Assembly: GCF_900090205.1 (NCBI RefSeq)
Contig: NZ_LT607802.1
Coordinates: 3,998,879-4,062,878 of the forward strand
Reading direction: 5' to 3'
Source of the DNA: Vogesella sp. LIG4
GTDB taxonomy: Bacteria > Pseudomonadota > Gammaproteobacteria > Burkholderiales > Chromobacteriaceae
Length of the DNA stretch: 64,000 nt
The notes beneath the pieces are model-generated. The model was not told the origin of the DNA. It did not search any database and saw nothing but the letters and a program-made list of their open reading frames with translations. Both the position numbers and the translations under genes were made by a program. Of the stretch, positions 33,798 through 42,636 are shown in pieces (the stretch's first letter is position 1; every line of letters begins with the position of its first letter).

Positions 33798-34535
33798 TTA
33801 ACCGTTCAGCGTCAGGATCTCGGTCGCCTGACGCGCATCCTGGTCCGCGGTCTGCATCATGCGGACATTCAGCTCGTACTGTTTGGAATGGTTGATCATC
33901 TCGACCAGACCATCCACGGCGTTCACATTACTGGCTTCCAGAAAACCGCTGCGCACGTGCACTGCCGGGTCGGCATCGGCATCCTGGCCGTCGTTCTGAC
34001 GGAACAGGCCATCGTCGCCCTTGTACACGCTGCCGGCCGGCGGGTTCACCAGCTTGATGGTGCCCACTTCCTGCAGGGCACCGCCGCTGCCCGGATCAGC
34101 AAATACCGTGCCATCTTCGCGCACCACCACCTTGCTACCTTCCGGAATCTGCAGCGGGCCGGTCTGACCGTTGATCACCAGGCCGGAACGGGTACGCATG
34201 GTGCCGCTGGCGTCCAGCTCGAAGCCGCCGCCGCGGGTATAGGCTTCACTGCCGTCCGGCAACTGAACGGCAAAAAAACCCGGTGTGGACAGTGCAAAAT
34301 CGAAATCATTGCCGGTCTGCTGCAATGCGCCCTGCGACAAGTTGTGCCCCACGGTGTTGTCCACCTGGTAGACGCGGGTCGGTGCGCCATCGCCCACCAC
34401 CGGCAGCGCGCGGAACGCCACCAGGTCGGCCTTGAAGCCGGTGGTGTGAACGTTGGCCAGGTTGTTGGCCGTGGTCGCCTGCTGCAGGTCGACATGCTTG
34501 GCGCCGTTCATCGCCAGGTACAGCATCTTGTCCAT
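33798..34535 (-). CDS. flgF: Flagellar proximal rod protein FlgF
   Basis: 245 residues. The N-terminus MDKMLYLAMNGAKHVDLQQATTANNLANVHTTGFK is diagnostic for FlgF, whose second residues differ from FlgG. The C-terminal helix GLVEMINHSKQYELNVRMMQTADQDAR ends the protein. It forms part of the rod between FlgB/C and FlgG and lies 26 nt after flgE. Confidence 0.94.
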   Translation of the reverse strand: MDKMLYLAMNGAKHVDLQQATTANNLANVHTTGFKADLVAFRALPVVGDGAPTRVYQVDNTVGHNLSQGALQQTGNDFDFALSTPGFFAVQLPDGSEAYTRGGGFELDASGTMRTRSGLVINGQTGPLQIPEGSKVVVREDGTVFADPGSGGALQEVGTIKLVNPPAGSVYKGDDGLFRQNDGQDADADPAVHVRSGFLEASNVNAVDGLVEMINHSKQYELNVRMMQTADQDARQATEILTLNG

Positions 34536-34561
34536 TCAGTTCACACCTTCAATGCGACGTA

Positions 34562-35863
34562 TTAACGCAGGTTCAGCAGGGTCTGCAGGATCGAGTCTTC
34601 GGTCTTGATGGTCTGCGCATTGGCCTGGTAGAAGCGCTGGGCGGTAATCATGTTCACCAGCTCGGCGGTGGTATCCACGTTGGAATCTTCCAGCGCGCCC
34701 GACTGCAGCGCACCCAAGCCGGTGGAGTCCGGGCTGCCCACCGTCTTGGCGCCGGCATCGCTGGTATACAGCCAACGGTTGTTGCCCACCGGGCGCAGGC
34801 CTTCCGGGTTGACGAAGTTGTAGATTTTGACGTGGCCGATGTTCTTCACGTAGCCGTTGGAGAAACGCGCCGTCACCAGGCCATCGCTGCCAACACCCAC
34901 GCTGGCCAGGTTACCCAGCGGGAAGCCATCATTGCTGACACTGGTTACCGCAAACTGGCCGGCATACTGGGTAGTGCCATCCAGATGCACCACTACCGGA
35001 TTAGCCAAAGGAAGCCCAGTCTGGGCGGCGGTGAGCTGGAAAGTCACCGGCGTGTTCTGCAGCTGGCCCAGGCTATCAAAGCTGATCTGGGTTGGCGTAT
35101 TACCTACAGCAGGTGCAGCCGTGCCATCGTCATTGGTAATCGTCCCGCCATCGACCTGGCGGAATACATCCCAGGTATTGGGTTGCGTGGCAGGCGGGGT
35201 AGCCGGCCGCTTCACAAAATAGATTGTCAGCGAGTGCGCAGAGCCCAGGTTGTCAAAAAACTTAGTGGTATTGGTGTAGGAGTAGGAGCCGCGCACCGCC
35301 GGGTCCGGCACATCGTAGCCACCGTTTGCCTGGGTGGCAATTGGCGGTGTCGAGGTGGAGCTGGCATCCAGGTTGAAGTTCCAGTTCACATTGCTGGTTG
35401 CCTTGGCGACACCTTGGGCAAGGTTCTGGATATTCAACGGCCCTTCCGCGCCGATTTCATTACCGAAGTCATCCAGCTGATAGCCCGTCAGGAAATAACC
35501 GTTGTTCTCGAAGTAGCCGTCCTTGTTCAGCTTGAACTGGCCATTACGGGTGTAGGCCGCTACACCGAGACCGCTTTCCGCAGAGTTCACCTGGAAGAAA
35601 CCCGGGCCGGATATCGCCAGGTCCAGCGGGTTCTGCGTGGTGGTAACGTTACCCTGGAAAAAGTTCTGCACTACGTTGACGGTCTGCACACCGATACCCA
35701 CCTGGGTGTTGCTGATCGCCGTCAGGCTGTTGGCGTAGAGATCGGCAAACTCGGCGCGCGACTGTTTGAAGCCGACGGTGTTGGCGTTGGCCACGTTGTT
35801 ACCGATAACATCCAGTTCCTTGCTGGCAGCGCTCAGACCGCTCAAACCCTGCTGAAAACCCAT
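34562..35863 (-). CDS. flgE: Flagellar hook protein
   Basis: 433 residues. The D0 motif GFQQGLSGLSAASKELDVIGNNVANANTVGFKQSRAEFADLYA opens the protein, and AELVNMITAQRFYQANAQTIKTEDSILQTLLNLR closes it. The middle holds the variable D2/D3 domains. The hook is capped by FlgD, encoded upstream. Length is in the normal range for FlgE. Confidence 0.95.
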   Translation of the reverse strand: MGFQQGLSGLSAASKELDVIGNNVANANTVGFKQSRAEFADLYANSLTAISNTQVGIGVQTVNVVQNFFQGNVTTTQNPLDLAISGPGFFQVNSAESGLGVAAYTRNGQFKLNKDGYFENNGYFLTGYQLDDFGNEIGAEGPLNIQNLAQGVAKATSNVNWNFNLDASSTSTPPIATQANGGYDVPDPAVRGSYSYTNTTKFFDNLGSAHSLTIYFVKRPATPPATQPNTWDVFRQVDGGTITNDDGTAAPAVGNTPTQISFDSLGQLQNTPVTFQLTAAQTGLPLANPVVVHLDGTTQYAGQFAVTSVSNDGFPLGNLASVGVGSDGLVTARFSNGYVKNIGHVKIYNFVNPEGLRPVGNNRWLYTSDAGAKTVGSPDSTGLGALQSGALEDSNVDTTAELVNMITAQRFYQANAQTIKTEDSILQTLLNLR

Positions 35864-35882
35864 GATTGTCTCCTCGCCCTGC

Positions 35883-36575
35883 TTATTCGGTAATCAGTTG
35901 CACATCCGACATGCTGACGCGCTGTCCGGATGAAAGCAGCAACTGCGGTTTGCCGGTGTCGAATGCCACTGCACTTACCAGGTAGCCCTGCAACGGGGTG
36001 GCTGTCACCGCGGTGCCGGAGCTGCTGGCAGTGACATTCACACTGTAACTGCCATCAGCCAGCAGATTGCCGTTCTTGTCCTTGCCATCCCAGGTGTAGC
36101 TGACCATGCCGGCAGAACCTGCCGCCGGCAGGCTCAGGCTACGGACGATGTTGCCGCTGCTGTCGGTAATATCCACCGAGATCTTGTCCGCCGGGCCTGC
36201 CAGTTTCAGCATGCCGGCCGCGCTGCTCTGCTGCAGATTGATGTCATTGCCGGCCGCCAGCACCTTCTTGCCCAGCACATTGGTGGCCGCCATCGACTGG
36301 CTGGACGCCTGCGAATCCATCATCGACTGCAGCGTGGCATTGAGCTTTTCCAGACCGGACACCATGCTGATCTGCGACATCTGCGAGGTCATCTGGCTGT
36401 TGTCCATCGGGTTCAGCGGATCCTGCGCCTGGATCTGCGTGGTGAGCAGCTTCAGGAAGCGGTTCTGGATTTCCTCGGCCGAGGTCAGGTTGGCCTGGGT
36501 CGAAGACGAGCTGCTGGTACCGTTGATCTGGTCCAGTTGTGACTGGGTAAAACCCGAGTTGGCAATAGTGGTCAT
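35883..36575 (-). CDS. flgD: Flagellar hook-capping protein
   Basis: 230 residues. An N-terminal Ser/Gln-rich region (SSSSSTQANLTSAEE) precedes the conserved FLKLLTTQIQAQDPLNPMDNSQMTSQMSQISMVSGLEKLN segment of FlgD. An Ig-like FlgD core follows (VSYTWDGKDKNGN). It caps the growing hook and is discarded when FlgK binds. Confidence 0.94.
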   Translation of the reverse strand: MTTIANSGFTQSQLDQINGTSSSSSTQANLTSAEEIQNRFLKLLTTQIQAQDPLNPMDNSQMTSQMSQISMVSGLEKLNATLQSMMDSQASSQSMAATNVLGKKVLAAGNDINLQQSSAAGMLKLAGPADKISVDITDSSGNIVRSLSLPAAGSAGMVSYTWDGKDKNGNLLADGSYSVNVTASSSGTAVTATPLQGYLVSAVAFDTGKPQLLLSSGQRVSMSDVQLITE

Positions 36576-36595
36576 GACGCCCTCCCTACTTCAAC

Positions 36596-37006
36596 TTACT
36601 GGCCCAGCTGCAGGGTTTTCTGCAGCAGGGTCTTGGCGGTATTCACGATTTCCACGTTGGTCTGGTAGGAGCGGGAGGCGGAGATCATGTCCGCCATCTC
36701 TTCCACCAGGTTCACGTTGGACATCTTCACGTAGCCGTTTTCATCTGCCAGCGGGTGGCCCGGCTGATACTTCATGCGAAAAGGCGTGGTGTCTTCCACC
36801 ACGGCGGTGGCACGCACCCCGGCCACCTGCGGCATGTCGGCGACAACCGGCGTGGCGGTGAACATGATGTGCCGGGCGCGGTACGGCTGACCGGTGGAGC
36901 TGGTGGAGCTTTCCGCGTTGGCGATATTGCTGGCCACCAGGTTCAGGCGCATGGATTGCGCAGTGAGCGCGGAGCCGGCAATGTTGAAAACGTTGGACAG
37001 GGACAT
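36596..37006 (-). CDS. flgC: Flagellar proximal rod protein FlgC
   Basis: 136 residues from ATG 37006, two nt after the flgB stop. MSLSNVFNIAGSALTAQSMRL and SNIANAESS are the FlgC opening; VNLVEEMADMISASRSYQTN is the C-terminal D0 helix. The rod components FlgB, FlgC, FlgF and FlgG are all present in this operon. Confidence 0.95.
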   Translation of the reverse strand: MSLSNVFNIAGSALTAQSMRLNLVASNIANAESSTSSTGQPYRARHIMFTATPVVADMPQVAGVRATAVVEDTTPFRMKYQPGHPLADENGYVKMSNVNLVEEMADMISASRSYQTNVEIVNTAKTLLQKTLQLGQ

Positions 37007-37008
37007 GA

Positions 37009-37416
37009 TTATTGACCGCCTTTGATGGCATCCATCAGGTTGCTGATGCGCTTGCTGAGGAATGTCAGCGTGCTTTGGTACTTGAGCGCGTTGTCGGTAA
37101 AGGCCGAACGCTCGATATCCATATCCACCGAGTTGCCGTCGATACTGCGCTGCACGGCGCTGCGGTACTGCAGCTGGCCGCCGCTGCCCGGCAGTGCCTG
37201 GCCGGCGAGATGGCGGCCATCGGTCTGCGTCATCTGCAGCGAGCCGCCCTGCCCCGAGGTCTGTGCCTGCAGTGCCTCGGCAAAATCGAAATCGACAGCC
37301 TTGTAGCCCGGGGTGTCGGCGTTGGCGATGTTGCTGGCAATGACTTCCGCGCGCTTGGCTCGCAGATCGAGCGAATGCTGCAGAAAGTCGAGTTGCTCGG
37401 ACATCTTGTTCAACAT
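37009..37416 (-). CDS. flgB: Flagellar proximal rod protein FlgB, first gene of the flg operon
   Basis: 135 residues. LDFLQHSLDLRAKRAEVIASNIANADTPGYKAVDFDF is the FlgB signature. The purine-rich GGGGGTGAT upstream serves as Shine-Dalgarno. A sigma54-type promoter ends about 34 nt before the start (37450-37465). The usual companions flgA, flgM and flgN are not next to it and must lie elsewhere. Confidence 0.95.
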   Translation of the reverse strand: MLNKMSEQLDFLQHSLDLRAKRAEVIASNIANADTPGYKAVDFDFAEALQAQTSGQGGSLQMTQTDGRHLAGQALPGSGGQLQYRSAVQRSIDGNSVDMDIERSAFTDNALKYQSTLTFLSKRISNLMDAIKGGQ

Positions 37417-37449
37417 GACACATCACCCCCGGTGGAATGCCGCAACTAA

Positions 37450-37465
37450 AGCACGATCCGTGCCA
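37450..37465 (-). promoter_or_regulatory. Sigma54 promoter of the flg operon
   Basis: The minus strand reads TGGCACGGATCGTGCT. Against the consensus TGGCACG-N4-TTGCW it has one mismatch, and the GG and GC dinucleotides are exactly 10 nt apart. It implies RpoN plus a FleQ/FlrC-type activator for the rod/hook genes, as in polarly flagellated proteobacteria. Confidence 0.8.
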
Positions 37466-37565
37466 ACAATTTTTTGCAATTGGGGTCAAGAAAATCAGGC
37501 TTCTGCCGATGGCTGCCGGCGGCGGCAACAGCGGCAACGGCAAGTTTTGCCGCCTGCCGCCCATG

Positions 37566-37593
37566 AAAAACGCCACCGTTTGCCGGTGGCGTT
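37566..37593 (-). terminator. Terminator between the OsmC-family gene and the flg promoter
   Basis: AACGCCACCG (37569-37578) pairs with CGGTGGCGTT (37584-37593), followed on the minus strand by a T-run (TTTTTC). It insulates the flg operon from the upstream OsmC-family gene. Confidence 0.8.
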
Positions 37594-37608
37594 GCAGACC
37601 CCGCGCGC

Positions 37609-37643
37609 CGCGAGGCTCCCTTGCAAGGCAAGGGCGGAGAGAT
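37609..37643. repeat. Short REP-like hairpin, copy 1
   Basis: GCGAGGCTCCCTTGC, a 3-nt gap and GCAAGGGCGGAGAG can fold into a hairpin. Nearly the same 35 bases occur at 60624-60658, in another intergenic region. Confidence 0.5.
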
Positions 37644-37748
37644 GGGGAAGAAAACAGCAAGGCTGCCGCTGCCAGAGCCAGGCAGGGGCGGCCCGTCAGC
37701 CGGATCCGGTAGTATCAGGCATACCGTAGCGGCTTGCGGCCAACCGCA

Positions 37749-38168
37749 TCAAGCGTCGTCGCGAATCTCGAAGTCGTGCGTGATATCGGCAGTCTTGCCC
37801 AGCATGATGGACGCCGAGCAATACTTGTCTGCCGACAGCGAGATGGCACGCTCCACCACTTCCGGCTTCAGGCCGCGGCCAACCACCACGAAGTGGAAAT
37901 GAATGCGGGTGAACACTTTGGGATCAACCTCGGCGCGGTCGGCCTCCATCTCCACCCAGCAGTCACGCACGTCCTGGCGCGATTTCTTCAGGATGTTGAT
38001 CACGTCGTAGCTGGTGCAGCCGGCGGTACCCAGCAGCAGCAGTTCCATCGGGCGCGGGCCCAGGTTGCGGCCGCCGCCTTCCGGCGCGCCATCCATCACC
38101 ACCGCGTGGCCGCTGCCGGTTTCGCCCATGAAACACACGCCATCCACCCACTTCAGTCTTGCCTTCAT
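37749..38168 (-). CDS. OsmC/YhfA-family redox protein
   Basis: 139 residues. The two family cysteines are C51 in GTAGCTSYDV and C117 in DKYCSAS, the arrangement used for thiol-based hydroperoxide reduction in OsmC/Ohr proteins. The length and the GGGRNLGPRPMELLLLG segment fit the YhfA-like branch, whose physiological substrate is not settled. It is a cytosolic dimer by family. It is monocistronic, convergent with nothing, and followed by a terminator. Confidence 0.87.
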   Translation of the reverse strand: MKARLKWVDGVCFMGETGSGHAVVMDGAPEGGGRNLGPRPMELLLLGTAGCTSYDVINILKKSRQDVRDCWVEMEADRAEVDPKVFTRIHFHFVVVGRGLKPEVVERAISLSADKYCSASIMLGKTADITHDFEIRDDA

Positions 38169-38273
38169 TGTTGTTCTCCGCGTGAAACAAGGCGCCTAGC
38201 CTAACATCGCCGATTTGGGCCGACAAAGAATCACCGGTAAAATGGAAAGATTGATTTGTTTTGAAGCCAGATA

Positions 38274-39299
38274 ATGCTTGTTCTCGGTATTGAATCGTCC
38301 TGCGACGAAACCGGCGTCGCGCTCTACGACACCGAACGCGGCCTGGTGGCCGACCAGCTGCACAGCCAGATGGCCATGCACGCCGAGTACGGCGGCGTGG
38401 TGCCGGAGCTGGCCAGCCGCGACCACATCCGCCGCATCCGCCCACTCACCGACGCCTGCCTCGCCGAGGCCGGCATTACCCTGCAGGACATCGACGCCAT
38501 CGCCTTCACCCAGGGCCCCGGCCTGGGCGGTGCGCTGCTGGTGGGCGCCAGCTTCGCCAACGCGCTGGCCTTTGGCCTGGGCAAGCCGGTGATTCCGGTG
38601 CACCACCTGGAGGGCCACCTGCTGTCGCCGCTGCTGGCCGAACCGCGGCCGGAGTTCCCCTTCCTGGCGCTGCTGGTCTCCGGCGGCCACACCCAGATCA
38701 TGGCGGTGCGCGGCGTGGGCCAGTACGAAATCCTCGGCGAGACACTGGACGATGCCGCCGGTGAAGCCTTCGACAAAACCGCCAAGCTGCTCGGCCTGCC
38801 CTACCCCGGCGGCCCGCTACTGTCGAAGCTGGCGGAAGAAGGCGATCCGACGCGCTTCACCCTGCCGCGGCCGATGCTGCGCTCCGGCGACCTGGACATG
38901 AGCTTCTCCGGCCTCAAGACCGCGGTCTTGACGCTGAGCAAGCAGGTGCAGGCAGAACACGGCAGCATTGACGAGCAGGCGCGCAAGGACATCTGCCGCG
39001 CCTTCCAGGAAGCAATCGTCGAAGTATTGGTGACCAAGTGCCAGCAGGCGCTGAAGCAGACCGGCATGAAGCAGCTGGTGGTGGCCGGCGGCGTGGGCGC
39101 CAACAAGCAGCTGCGCGCGGCGCTGGATGCGGCAGCCAAACGCCGCAAGTTCGCGGTGTACTACCCGCCACTGAAGCTGTGCACCGACAACGGCGCCATG
39201 ATCGCCTTCGCCGGCGCCATGCGCCTGCAGCACGCGCAGCCGGCCGGCGGTTTTACGGTCAAACCGCGCTGGGATTTGTCCAGCCTGCCGGCGGTGTGA
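38274..39299 (+). CDS. tsaD: tRNA N6-threonylcarbamoyladenosine transferase TsaD
   Basis: 341 residues. [17 protein letters not shown] opens the ASKHA fold. HHLEGH near 109-114 holds the metal-binding histidines (H-x-x-E-x-H), and [12 protein letters not shown] is the ATP-binding loop. It transfers the threonylcarbamoyl group to A37 of ANN-reading tRNAs with TsaB and TsaE. The AT-rich leader TTGATTTGTTTTGAAGCC probably includes its promoter region. In many proteobacteria rpsU lies beside tsaD; it is not here. Confidence 0.97.
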   Translation: MLVLGIESSCDETGVALYDTERGLVADQLHSQMAMHAEYGGVVPELASRDHIRRIRPLTDACLAEAGITLQDIDAIAFTQGPGLGGALLVGASFANALAFGLGKPVIPVHHLEGHLLSPLLAEPRPEFPFLALLVSGGHTQIMAVRGVGQYEILGETLDDAAGEAFDKTAKLLGLPYPGGPLLSKLAEEGDPTRFTLPRPMLRSGDLDMSFSGLKTAVLTLSKQVQAEHGSIDEQARKDICRAFQEAIVEVLVTKCQQALKQTGMKQLVVAGGVGANKQLRAALDAAAKRRKFAVYYPPLKLCTDNGAMIAFAGAMRLQHAQPAGGFTVKPRWDLSSLPAV

Positions 39300-39441
39300 T
39301 GATTCGCCACACAAGCATACTGAGCGCACGAAAGCCTCCGCTTCGTACACCCGACATCCGCAGCAATGCGCAACCCGCAGCTGCACAGCCAGCACACTTT
39401 TTGCGTGCGCAGCCCTGTGCCGCCGTGGCAAAACGATAACC

Positions 39442-41361
39442 ATGATCCAGCTAAAGAACCTCACCCTGCGCCGCGGCCTGAAAGAATTGCTGCTTGCGGC
39501 CAACCTCACCATCAACCCCGGCAACAAGGTCGGCATGGTCGGCGCCAACGGCGCCGGCAAGTCCAGCCTGTTCGCGCTGCTGCGCGGTGAACTGCATGCC
39601 GAAAGCGGCGATGCCATCGTGCCGGCACACTGGACCATGGCGCACGTGGCACAGGAAACCCCGGCGCTGCAGCGCAGCGCGCTGGACTACGTGCTGGATG
39701 GCGATGCCGAGCTGCGCAGCCTGGAACAACAGTTGGCCGCAGCCGAACAACATGGCGACGGCCACGCCATCGGCCACCTGCACGAGGAACTGGCGCGCGT
39801 TGACGGCTACGCCGCGCCGTCGCGCGCCGCGCGGCTGCTCACCGGCCTGGGCTTCAGCGAGGACGCGCAGCAGCGCCCGGTGGCGGAGTTCTCCGGCGGC
39901 TGGCGCATGCGTCTCAACCTGGCGCAGGCACTGATGTGCCGCTCCGACCTGCTGCTGCTGGACGAACCCACCAACCACCTGGACCTGGAAACGGTGCTGT
40001 GGCTGGAGGACTGGCTCAAGGCCTACCCCGGCACCCTGCTGGTGATCTCGCACGACCGCGACTTCCTCGACAGCGTGACCAGCCACATCGTGGAAGTGGC
40101 GGCGCAGAGCCTGACGCTCTACACCGGCAACTACAGCCAGTTCGAGGTGATGCGCGCCGAGAAGCTGTCGCGGCAGCAGGGCGCCTTCGAGAAGCAGCAG
40201 CGCGAAATCGCCCACCTGGAATCGTTCATCACCCGCTTCAAGGCCAAGGCCAGCAAGGCGCGCCAGGCGCAGAGCCGCGTCAAGGCGCTGGAAAAGCTGG
40301 AGCGCATCGCCCCGGCCCACATCGCCTCGCCGTTCGACTTCCATTTCGATACCCCGGACAACCTGCCCAACCCGCTGCTGCGGCTGGATGGCATCAACGT
40401 CGGCTACGGCACCACGCCCATCCTGCAGCGCATCAACCTGTCGGTGATGGCCGGCAGCCGCATCGGCCTGCTGGGTGTGAACGGCGCCGGCAAATCCACG
40501 CTGGTGAAGCTGCTGGCCGCCGAACTGGCGCCGCAGGGCGGCGAGCTGATCCGCGCGCAGATGCTGAAAATCGGCTACTTCGCCCAGCACCAGCTGGATA
40601 CGCTGCGCCCGGACGAATCGCCGCTGTGGCATATGCAGAAGCTGGCGCCGGAAGTGCGCGAGCAGGAACTGCGCAACTTCCTTGGCGGCTTCAACTTCCG
40701 CGGCGACAACGTCACCGACCCGGTGGGGCCGATGTCCGGCGGCGAAAAATCGCGGCTGGCGCTGGCACTGATCGTGTGGCAGAAGCCCAACCTGCTGCTG
40801 CTGGATGAACCGACCAACCACCTGGACCTGGAAATGCGCCACGCGCTGACCATGGCGCTGCAGGACTTTGCCGGCGCGCTGGTGGTGGTATCGCACGACC
40901 GCGCACTGCTGGAAGCCACCACCGACGATTTCTGGCTGGTGGCGGACGGCGGCGTGCAAGCCTTCGACGGCGACCTGGAAGACTATCGCCAGTGGCGCCT
41001 GGCGCAGCTGGCACAACAGGGCCAGGACGCGCGCCCGTCCGGCGGCGACGCGCAGAACGTTGGCCGCAAGGAACAGAAGCGGCAGGAGGCCGAAGCGCGG
41101 CAGAAGCTGTCGGCAGCGAAAAAACCGCTACTGAACAAGCTCGCCAAGCTGGAAAAGAGCATGGCAGCGCTGACGCAGGAAAAGACGCAGCTGGAAGCCT
41201 TTTTGTCATCCGAGGATGCCTACAATGACGCCAACCGCCAGCAGCTGGGCGACAGCGTGAAGCGCCAGGGCGAAGTGAGCAGCCAGCTGGAGGAAATCGA
41301 GCTGGACTGGCTGTCGCTGCAGGAAGAGCTGGAACAACTGGAACAGCAGTACGCGCTGTAA
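39442..41361 (+). CDS. ABC-F family ATPase (YheS-like)
   Basis: 639 residues, two ABC domains and no membrane segments. Walker A copies are GANGAGKSS near 34-42 and GVNGAGKST near 348-356. Signature loops are FSGGWRMRL and MSGGEKSRL, and DEPTNHLDL occurs in both halves (near 173-181 and 454-462). The interdomain linker (about 245-300, rich in Lys/Arg/Gln) and a charged C-terminal coiled coil (about 540-637) are typical. ABC-F proteins act on ribosomes; size and domain layout resemble E. coli YheS. The 11-mer motif occurs at 39495-39505 as Ala-Ala-Asn. Confidence 0.92.
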   Translation: MIQLKNLTLRRGLKELLLAANLTINPGNKVGMVGANGAGKSSLFALLRGELHAESGDAIVPAHWTMAHVAQETPALQRSALDYVLDGDAELRSLEQQLAAAEQHGDGHAIGHLHEELARVDGYAAPSRAARLLTGLGFSEDAQQRPVAEFSGGWRMRLNLAQALMCRSDLLLLDEPTNHLDLETVLWLEDWLKAYPGTLLVISHDRDFLDSVTSHIVEVAAQSLTLYTGNYSQFEVMRAEKLSRQQGAFEKQQREIAHLESFITRFKAKASKARQAQSRVKALEKLERIAPAHIASPFDFHFDTPDNLPNPLLRLDGINVGYGTTPILQRINLSVMAGSRIGLLGVNGAGKSTLVKLLAAELAPQGGELIRAQMLKIGYFAQHQLDTLRPDESPLWHMQKLAPEVREQELRNFLGGFNFRGDNVTDPVGPMSGGEKSRLALALIVWQKPNLLLLDEPTNHLDLEMRHALTMALQDFAGALVVVSHDRALLEATTDDFWLVADGGVQAFDGDLEDYRQWRLAQLAQQGQDARPSGGDAQNVGRKEQKRQEAEARQKLSAAKKPLLNKLAKLEKSMAALTQEKTQLEAFLSSEDAYNDANRQQLGDSVKRQGEVSSQLEEIELDWLSLQEELEQLEQQYAL

Positions 41362-41441
41362 CGCAATAGCCTTGCGGCCAACCATGACGGCGACGGCAAG
41401 GCGGTCTACAATGCCGACCTTGATCAGGAAGGATGCACCCA

Positions 41442-42569
41442 ATGAAAATCAGCTGTAATTTCGATGCCGGCAGTATCGAGGTAGTTTCCGCCACCGGTTT
41501 TGACGACATCCAGCTGCGTATCCGCAAGGACAACGCCTCGGACTTCGCGCAGTGGTTCTACTTCCGCCTGCAGGGCGCTGCCTACGAAACTTGCACGCTG
41601 CGCTTCCTGAATCTGGACGAAACCGCCTACCCATCCAGCTGGGAAGGCTACCAGGCCGTGGCCTCCTACGACCGCATGAACTGGTTCCGCGTCCCCACCC
41701 GCGTGGAAGGCAAGCAGCTGGTCATCGAGCATGCGCCGCTGGCGGACAGCATCTACTACGCCTACTTCGAGCCCTACTCGCACGAGCAGCACCTGAACCT
41801 GATCGGCATGGCGCAAAGCTCCGGCCTGTGCCAGGTATCCGACCTGGGCTTCACCGTGCAGCAGCGCGACATCAACCTGCTGACCATCGGCCACCAGGTG
41901 GAATCCGATCTCAAGATCTGGATCACCGCGCGCCAGCACCCGGGCGAAACCATGGCCGAGTGGTTCACCGAGGGCCTGATCACCCGCCTGCTGGACCCGC
42001 AGGACCCGACCTCGCGCGCGCTGCTGGACCGCGCCACCTTCTACATCGTGCCGAACATGAACCCGGACGGCTCGGTGCTGGGCAACCTGCGCACCAACGC
42101 CGCCGGTGCCAACCTGAACCGCGAATGGCTGACCCCGAGCGAGGAAGCCAGCCCGGAAGTATTCCACGTGCGCAACAAGATGCTGGAAACCGGCGTGGAC
42201 CTGTTCCTGGACATCCATGGCGACGAGACCATCCCCTACATCTTCGTAGCCGGCACCGAGGGCGTACCGAGCTACGACGAGCGCATGGCGAAGCTGGAAG
42301 ACAAGTTCAAGCACCTGCTGCGCCTGGCGTCGCCCGACTTCCAGGACGAGTACGGCTACGACAAGGATGCGCCGGGTGCGGCCAACCTGAGCATGGCCAC
42401 CGCCTGGGTGGGCGAGCAGTTCAAGTGCCTGGCCTATACCCTGGAAATGCCGTTCAAGGACAACGACAACCTGCCGGACGACGACTACGGCTGGAACGGC
42501 CAGCGCAGCCTGCGCCTGGGCGAAGCTGCACTGTCCGCCATCTACGGCATCCTGCAGGAACTGCGCTAA
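41442..42569 (+). CDS. M14-family cytosolic carboxypeptidase (CCP-like)
   Basis: 375 residues from ATG 41442, which has AGGAAGG 9 nt upstream; an in-frame ATG at 41433 abuts the Shine-Dalgarno and is less likely. An N-terminal beta-sandwich (about 1-120) precedes an M14 zinc peptidase domain. Zinc ligands H166 and E169 are in RQHPGETMAEW, the third histidine is in DIHGDE near 257-262, and the catalytic glutamate is in LEMPF near 335. This resembles bacterial relatives of eukaryotic cytosolic carboxypeptidases. There is no signal peptide. Substrates in bacteria are largely unknown. A strong terminator follows. Confidence 0.88.
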   Translation: MKISCNFDAGSIEVVSATGFDDIQLRIRKDNASDFAQWFYFRLQGAAYETCTLRFLNLDETAYPSSWEGYQAVASYDRMNWFRVPTRVEGKQLVIEHAPLADSIYYAYFEPYSHEQHLNLIGMAQSSGLCQVSDLGFTVQQRDINLLTIGHQVESDLKIWITARQHPGETMAEWFTEGLITRLLDPQDPTSRALLDRATFYIVPNMNPDGSVLGNLRTNAAGANLNREWLTPSEEASPEVFHVRNKMLETGVDLFLDIHGDETIPYIFVAGTEGVPSYDERMAKLEDKFKHLLRLASPDFQDEYGYDKDAPGAANLSMATAWVGEQFKCLAYTLEMPFKDNDNLPDDDYGWNGQRSLRLGEAALSAIYGILQELR

Positions 42570-42586
42570 GCGAAGTCTGCACAAAG

Positions 42587-42615
42587 AAAAACGCCGGCCA
42601 AGCCGGCGTTTTTTT
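42587..42615 (+). terminator. Rho-independent terminator after M14 carboxypeptidase gene
   Basis: AAAAACGCCGGC, loop CAA, GCCGGCGTTTTTTT: a 12-bp stem with T-run. It also ends the convergent gene at 42637. Confidence 0.92.
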
Positions 42616-42636
42616 GTGGCTGCGCAAGCAACTGCG

